This document shows, in pieces, positions 58,780-64,000 of a stretch of 64,000 nt of DNA. The stretch lies in the NCBI GenBank assembly GCA_026936325.1, contig JAPTHN010000003.1, positions 83,805,506 to 83,869,505 on the forward strand. The letters run 5' to 3'. The notes beneath the pieces are model-generated. The model saw nothing but the letters and a program-made list of their open reading frames with translations. It was not told the origin of the DNA and made no database searches. The position numbers were made by a program, and so were the translations under genes. The stretch is from Platynereis dumerilii (Eukaryota > Annelida > Polychaeta > Phyllodocida > Nereididae). The number at the start of each line of letters is the position of its first letter. The stretch's first letter is position 1.

Positions 58780-59127
58780 TTTCTTGCATTTTGAAAATTA
58801 AACTTTTAGCAATAACTTGGCAATATCAAACACCTTTAATTGAATCACTAACTTTCATCTCAAAATATATACATATTGTATTTTAAATCAAGATTGTTTC
58901 CTCAGCATTTTACAATCCAATTTACATTGATCAGTTTACACTTTTAAGGAGATATATTTTCAGATTAAATGCGAAATTGCATGAAATTATTTCACCTGTC
59001 TTAACAAACACTGTCTACCTGAACTTTAACATTTTAATGCAGAAATTTCCTGTTACATTTGTTCACAATGATTTTTTGTAAAAGAGTTTCCTTCAGTTTT
59101 GCATTGAAGGGTGTGTCGTGAATTATA

Positions 59128-60155
59128 TAAAGTAAAGTAAAGTAAAGTAATCTTTATTTAACGTCGGATATCACAAAGCAGACAACATAAGCACAAGTGC
59201 TTTTTGCCGACATATTAAAAACGATGAGTAAGTATATACAAATGAAGGGGTACAATAATTATTATGGGTATATACAGATGAAAATTACATATGAGACAAA
59301 AGTCACGTAAATTGACTAAAAACAGTTAATTTCGTGAATAATCATAACAGCATTTAAAAACATCTAATAATTTAAAAATTGATAAAATAGAAAACCTTAA
59401 AAAACCTTTTCAGCATAAAATAACCAAAACAACATATCACAGACAGGAGGGCGAATGCAAGATTACTCAAAAAACGTGTTTACTTAGTGCTATTTTAAAT
59501 GACTTGAACTCTCTTTCATTTGTAATTGAATTTGGAGATGCATTCCACAATTTACTGGCCTTATACTTCAAAGAGTTTTTTCCATATCGCACCGTATTGA
59601 AGTTAGGTTGGCGAATAAGAATTTTTTGTCTCAGATCATAACCTAATTTCTTTATCTCATAATAGTCAGAAGCAAAGAGGGGTGATAAGTTGTAAATTGT
59701 CTTGTAGACATGTTCTAATAGCTTCTTACTTCTGTTGCTATGTAATGTATTTAAATTAGCTTGTTTCAGAAGAGAGGTGTAAGCCGATTGGAAATCATTG
59801 AAAACTGCTCTTAATGCCCTTTCTTGAATTTTTTCAAGCTTTCGTTCATTTCTAGAGCCACTTTCATGATAAACAAGTGAGCAATAGTTAAAGTTTGAAA
59901 GAATAAAGCTGTGCAGAATTTTCAGCTTACTTTCTTGGTTTAGTTGCTTTGTTAATCTTCCAAGAATGTTTACTTGTTTAACCGTCATCTTACATAAATT
60001 TGAGACATGCTTGACAAAAGATAAATCTTTGTCGAGATGCACGCCTAAAATTTTGATACTCTCAGAAGGTGCAATAGCCTCATTGTCAATATTAGATGTG
60101 ATACTGTCAGATTTTGATTGCCTCTGGAGTGTCATACACTGAAAAATATGCATGT
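59128..60155 (-). mobile_element. L2/CR1-group LINE, 3' portion
   Basis: A minus-strand element ends in TTTAC-type repeats (plus strand TAAAG units, 59,128-59,150). The frame 60,153-59,467 encodes the end of the polymerase: FQCMTLQRQ, SIKILGVHLDKDLSFVKH, LSNFNYCSLVYHES, KIQERALRAVFNDF, and SLKYKASKLWNASPNSI. The frame is unbroken over about 228 codons but starts just after the palm, so the copy is 5'-truncated near 60,150. It shares its layout with the LINE at 62,738 (LGIHIDKDLKFSDH and LSNFRYCNTVYFH there), yet differs enough to be another subfamily. Confidence 0.88.
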
Positions 60156-60431
60156 GTACAAAAGCTAGTATATTACTATCAAATGATCAAAGGAAATAAA
60201 ATAATGCACGAAAGAATATCTGGTACTATAAAATAATAGCACTTCAACATATTTATGTTGCTTTGTGGAGATTTGGTGCACATAATATTGATAGATGTAT
60301 GGAGAGAAAAACGAAATCCAAGATGCATGTTCATCGTTGTCGTTGATGCACACTTATTTTATGCACCTGAAGTTTGATTCACCAACTTTGCAGAATGGCA
60401 TTTGGATTCAATAGACCTATCAAATTGTGAT

Positions 60432-60641
60432 AAATGGATGGATGTTTGGGCTTTACTTCCTGCATTTATGCACTAGACAGGCTAATTTGGACAAGAGGAG
60501 GATACAGCAATGAGGGGAAAAGAAATCGAAAATGCTGTCTGATTTTATTTAGTCCATGTGATCTGGCCAGAGCTTGAATCGAACCTGACACCCAGTAATT
60601 ATCAGCCCTGTGTGTCACCAACTGAGCTAACCTTCCCCTTT
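60432..60641 (-). repeat. tRNA-derived SINE, minus strand
   Basis: Read on the minus strand it begins GGTTAGCTCAGTTGG (A box) and has GGTTCGATTC (B box) about 45 bases later. The body contains CCCCTCATTGCTGTATCC, and the 3' end reads GTGCATAAATGCAGG then AAGTAAAGCCC. It matches the plus-strand member at 51,377-51,590 along its length. Confidence 0.78.
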
Positions 60642-61269
60642 CATGTTTTGAAAATTTTCTCAAAATTTTAACTTCACTGGGTATATTTAGCTGCATGCTT
60701 ACTTAGGATTTTGTTTGGGTCTCAGTATTTTTGTTGATGAGCTCATAGTGGCTTGTAAAATTTTCACCAGGGATGTTTTTCCCTCCAGCGGTCTTTATTT
60801 GCCTTCTCCTGATTTAATTTTTGCTTGATGTGGGGACATACAGTCACATTGCCGCTGCCTATCCATATTTAATGGGATCGTTTCAAAACAGACATGTCTG
60901 TATGCATACTGCATAAGGAATGTCACAATATGCACAGTCAGTGTATTTTATTCTTATTTGTGCGTGAGATTGCATCAGTATATTGTGTATGCCTGTGTTC
61001 TTATGATAATGGAACTTTTTTATTGGGTAATGTTTGGGGAATTATGAATTTTACTCTCCAAATGATGGCTATTTTCCTTTTTGAATATGCTACGGCGTAA
61101 TGCTTTCATTCATCATTTTAATGTTATAGAATTATTGCAGTAGACTGTAATGGGAGCTAGGGTCCCTATGATTTTCTGGCATTCTGATAGCTTACTATGA
61201 CTTACTCTATAGTGTGCAAAGCTGTGACAAACACAGAATTATTCGATTACACCGTGAATCAAATTTTCC

Positions 61270-61465
61270 TGTGGCCATGAGGGAACCAGTGTCCTATGAA
61301 ATTGCTTTTGGAGATCCTTGTGACTTTTTTGGCCTTTAAGCTATTGGCCACTCTTGCCTCGAAAGTCTGGCTAGTGTTGAAGGCCGCTGGCTGCAAATGT
61401 TTGAGCATTTAATTGACCAGTTCTTCAGACTTGCTTGGACAGAGCTTCATATTGACAAACTGTAA
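61270..61465 (+). pseudogene. EIAFG exon fossil in D2
   Basis: An ATG at 61,276 opens MREPVSYEIAFGDPCDFFGL, then a TAA. The same frame continues SLASVEGRWLQMFEHLIDQ and FFRLAWTELHIDKL to a stop at 61,462. Compared with 56,954-57,130 only the single stop breaks the shared part. Confidence 0.35.
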
Positions 61466-61544
61466 GATTGTGCCATAAAGTTGCTCAAAAAGGCTACAAG
61501 AATAAGTCAAGTCAGCAGGAGTATATCGCAGTGTCCAAAAAGTT

Positions 61545-61835
61545 TAAAGTGTGAGCTCAGTGCGCTCTGGGATATCAAATCCCTGCGTTCTGTCATTGGG
61601 TCCAAGATTTAATGCCTTCTCTGGCAGTGTCGCCGGGACCATTGTAACTGTAAACAGCAGTTTCTTCCTTTGCCTCAATGCAGTGTCCTCTTCTTTCCTG
61701 ATTGGCCTGTAAACCGCTGTATGTCCATCGATAAATACATTAAGTAAAAGCCCACTTTTTGCCCATCCATCACCCTACCTAGTGCATAAATACTGGACCT
61801 AAAGCCCCAATCTAACATCCATCGCCCAGTAAGGT
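61545..61835 (+). repeat. Degenerate SINE of the GTAAAGCCCC family
   Basis: It contains TTGCCTCAATGCAGTGTCC in the body and, after an inner TAAGTAAAAGCCC, the 3' signature GTGCATAAATACTGGACC then TAAAGCCCCAATC. The head (GAGCTCAGTGCGC, GGGTCCAAGATTT) is only loosely tRNA-like. Possibly two overlapping insertions. Confidence 0.45.
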
Positions 61836-62520
61836 GCAGAAACTAGTTGATGACTGGAGTTGTGACTGAAAAGAAACTAGTTATTTAGTGTTTTAGGATG
61901 ACTGAATTTTGCAATCTATGTGAATGGTAAGAAATCCATGGCCATCTGTTTTCTTCAGCAGCACATTCATCTATTAAATTATACTTTTTTATCATGTTGA
62001 TTTCAATACATTTTCAGATAAACTATTCTTTCAAAATATTTCAATGAGGCTAAATCGTGAAGATGATCTGTGTGGTAGAGTTCTGCAATCTATAGGACAG
62101 AGTCAGGGAATGTGAAGCTTTGACTTCCACACAGAAGAAGATGCATGGAAGAAATCTGTGTTGGGTGACAGGCCTAGGTGCATGAAGGTTAAATCCAGTC
62201 ATTTGGATACCTGATGATGTCATGTCATGAAACTGTACTATTGCAATATATAGTTTTTTGGTTTACATCAAAGTTGAGTGCAGTCATTTATCATTCTGTC
62301 AAGGAAGATTTCTTGCACAGTGGAAATGGTAGACAAAGACAGATGATCAAGTCTAAATTGTGTCCCCTGTGATGTATTGTCACAGTCACGCGATGTCAAG
62401 TTGTGATTTCCATGATTTGCTGAAGGTAGAAAAACTGTGGGAAAGGTGCATTAAGGTTAAATCAAGTCTTCAATGTTAATTTCTTGAGAAGAAGTTCTTA
62501 GAGAAGTAGGCAAAAAAAGA

Positions 62521-62737
62521 AGAAAAAAAACAAACATCAATTATACTGGATCTCCTGAAATCATCAAAACGTGATTGACTTGGCAAGTAAATTGTTGCCT
62601 TGAAGTTAATTTCCCACTTTTTAAGAAACTGTAATTATGGAAATTTGTGCTAATCTTGTTCTATTGGTTGCTTTATAGTTAATCTTATCTGGAAGTTAAA
62701 ACATAATGATCTGTTGGAAACTATTCATACATTGCTA
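62521..62737. other. Spacer before the terminal LINE
   Basis: AT-rich sequence with no gene or repeat recognised. Confidence 0.4.
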
Positions 62738-64000
62738 AAGTAAGTAAGTAAGTAAGTAAGTAAACTTTTATTTACAGTCGGGTTACAAAGTACAAACAAG
62801 TAAAACATAAGCAAAATGCTTTTAACCGACTAAAAACGACACAATGAAAAACAAGGATGAAATATGTACAAATGATATGAGTCATTAAAAAATCATAGAT
62901 TAAGCATCAAAATCTCAAGGTACATAAAGCACAAGTGCCACATTGACAAACAGGCTTCCAATCTTTTATAGCATTTCTAAAATCTTTAACATTAAGATGT
63001 TTAAAATCATTAGGTAATCTGTTATACATTGAAGCACCATGGAATCTAAATGAATTACAGCCATATTTTACAGTGTCATATTTCGGGAGCACCATAAGAT
63101 CGTTGCGAGTATCATACCTATTTCTGTTTATTTGAAAGAGACTAGAATTCATTGGAGGGAAACAGTTTAGTTTTACTTTGTGCACATTCAACATGACATC
63201 ACGAAGTCTCATTATATATAATGGAACCATATTTGCATTCCGTAGTAGCTCATTGTAGCTCTTGTCAAATTCTTTAAAAACATATTTGAGGGCTCTTTTG
63301 AGAATATTTTCCATTTTACGTATGTCTTTTTTACTGCAATGAAAATAGACAGTATTACAGTACCTGAAATTCGACAAAACCAATGAATTAACCAATTGCA
63401 GTTTGCTTTCTGTGTTCAAAATCTTGCTAAGTCGAGACAATGCATTGACTTGTCTAGCACTTTTTACAGTGAGATGCTGGATGTGATCAGAAAACTTTAA
63501 GTCCTTGTCAATGTGAATTCCTAGCAATTTAATACAGTCCTTCTTCTGTATAATGCAATTGTCAACATTAAATTCAATTTCACATTTTTTCCTGGATAGA
63601 ACCATGGCCTGGAATTTGTCAGGATTAGCTTTCATATTATTATGACGAAACCAATTAATAGCAATTTCACATGCATTTTCCATTGACGATTTGACGGTGG
63701 ATGGATCTTCATGATGAACTACTAATGTATTATCATCTGCGTAGTTATAAATGTCACATTTGCCTTTTAGAATCCATAATAAATCATTTACAAAGATATT
63801 AAATAACACGGGACCCCAGAGAGAACCTTGAGGAACCCCTCTTTCCATGAACATCCATTCACTTCTCGCACCGTTAATCTTCACTCTTTGCTTTCTATCA
63901 GATAGATAGTTTCGGACCAGGCTCAAAGCATTATCTGACAGACCATATGATGATAATTTTGCTATTAATAGAGAGTGGGGGATGGCATCAAATGCTTTAG
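62738..64000 (-). mobile_element. L2/CR1-group LINE, continues past window end
   Basis: A minus-strand LINE with a tail of CTTA-type units (plus strand TAAG, 62,738-62,762) and a 3' UTR of about 145 bases. It enters the window from the right inside the polymerase. Its open frame is intact over all the visible part, so this is the youngest-looking LINE here. Confidence 0.92.
62907..64000 (-). CDS. LINE reverse transcriptase, C-terminal part
   Basis: The frame is open from the window edge to 62,907 (about 364 codons visible; an internal methionine lies at 63,926). In order it shows motif A as SKAFDAIPHSLLIAKL at the edge, then YLSDRKQRVKI, GVPQGSLWGPVLFNIFVNDL, the catalytic NYADDNTLV, NPDKFQAMVLSRK, LGIHIDKDLKF and the C-terminal cysteine cluster WKPVCQCGTCALC. 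The enzyme copies the element's RNA at the target site. The cysteine cluster and microsatellite tail are typical of L2/Daphne-like lineages, but the clade call is tentative. Confidence 0.92.
   Translation of the reverse strand, partial: KAFDAIPHSLLIAKLSSYGLSDNALSLVRNYLSDRKQRVKINGARSEWMFMERGVPQGSLWGPVLFNIFVNDLLWILKGKCDIYNYADDNTLVVHHEDPSTVKSSMENACEIAINWFRHNNMKANPDKFQAMVLSRKKCEIEFNVDNCIIQKKDCIKLLGIHIDKDLKFSDHIQHLTVKSARQVNALSRLSKILNTESKLQLVNSLVLSNFRYCNTVYFHCSKKDIRKMENILKRALKYVFKEFDKSYNELLRNANMVPLYIMRLRDVMLNVHKVKLNCFPPMNSSLFQINRNRYDTRNDLMVLPKYDTVKYGCNSFRFHGASMYNRLPNDFKHLNVKDFRNAIKDWKPVCQCGTCALCTLRF

Larger units (their letters stand above)
58780..62520. repeat. Block D, copy 2 (diverged tandem pair)
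   Basis: This is the partner of 55,400-58,140. It contains a LINE 3' portion (59,128-60,155) and a minus-strand SINE (60,432-60,641) that copy 1 lacks. The rest is non-coding apart from the EIAFG remnant. Confidence 0.75.

Noticed and set aside
60466-60696. 76-codon minus-strand frame
   Set aside because: It is translation of the tRNA-like SINE head and its flank.

Overview
The window is animal nuclear DNA. It is AT-rich, has no long open host gene and no bacterial-style gene packing, and is crowded with LINE, SINE and DNA-transposon remains. The mix (CR1/L2-type LINEs, tRNA-derived SINEs, hAT-, Harbinger- and TTAA-type non-autonomous elements, a tyrosine recombinase fragment) suggests a marine invertebrate or basal deuterostome. 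I cannot name the species. All homology statements come from reading the sequence by eye.

The backbone is an old, diverged tandem array. A unit of three blocks, A-B-C, occurs as A1 (1-13,320), B1 (15,120-23,481), C1 (28,008-30,725); then a 180-bp stub of A (30,726-30,905), B2 (31,010-42,974), C2 (42,975-45,418); then A2 (45,419-55,240). A related, further diverged tandem pair follows: D1 (55,400-58,140) and D2 (58,780-62,520). Each copy serves as an empty-site control for insertions in the other, so several transposon boundaries and target-site duplications can be read to the base.

Insertions in order: a foldback element (about 1,866-2,243); a 2.9-kb LINE on the minus strand (4,927-7,851); a 2,220-bp hAT-like element (8,448-10,667) with a near-identical second copy at 34,803-37,022; a TTAA-type MITE (12,436-12,791); a 4.5-kb composite insert (23,482-28,007) holding a minisatellite, two foldback elements, a nested Harbinger-like MITE and a tyrosine recombinase fossil between perfect 289-bp direct repeats; a second Harbinger-like MITE (28,964-29,366); a LINE-like 3' end (about 29,838-30,350); a foldback transposon with a LINE fragment inside it (38,791-40,482); a tRNA-SINE (42,622-42,912); a palindromic MITE (48,199-48,358); a second SINE family; and two LINE 3' portions on the minus strand (59,128-60,155 and 62,738 to the window end).

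Several short stretches inside the repeated blocks look like exons or exon fossils. They keep a reading frame or splice signals in two to four copies (about 15,168-15,323, 19,115-19,196, 20,665-20,820, 56,954-57,130 and partners). They suggest that the array is a decayed tandem gene family, possibly of a membrane protein, but I recognise no family and most copies carry stops or frameshifts. No RNA gene, CRISPR array or complete host gene could be supported.
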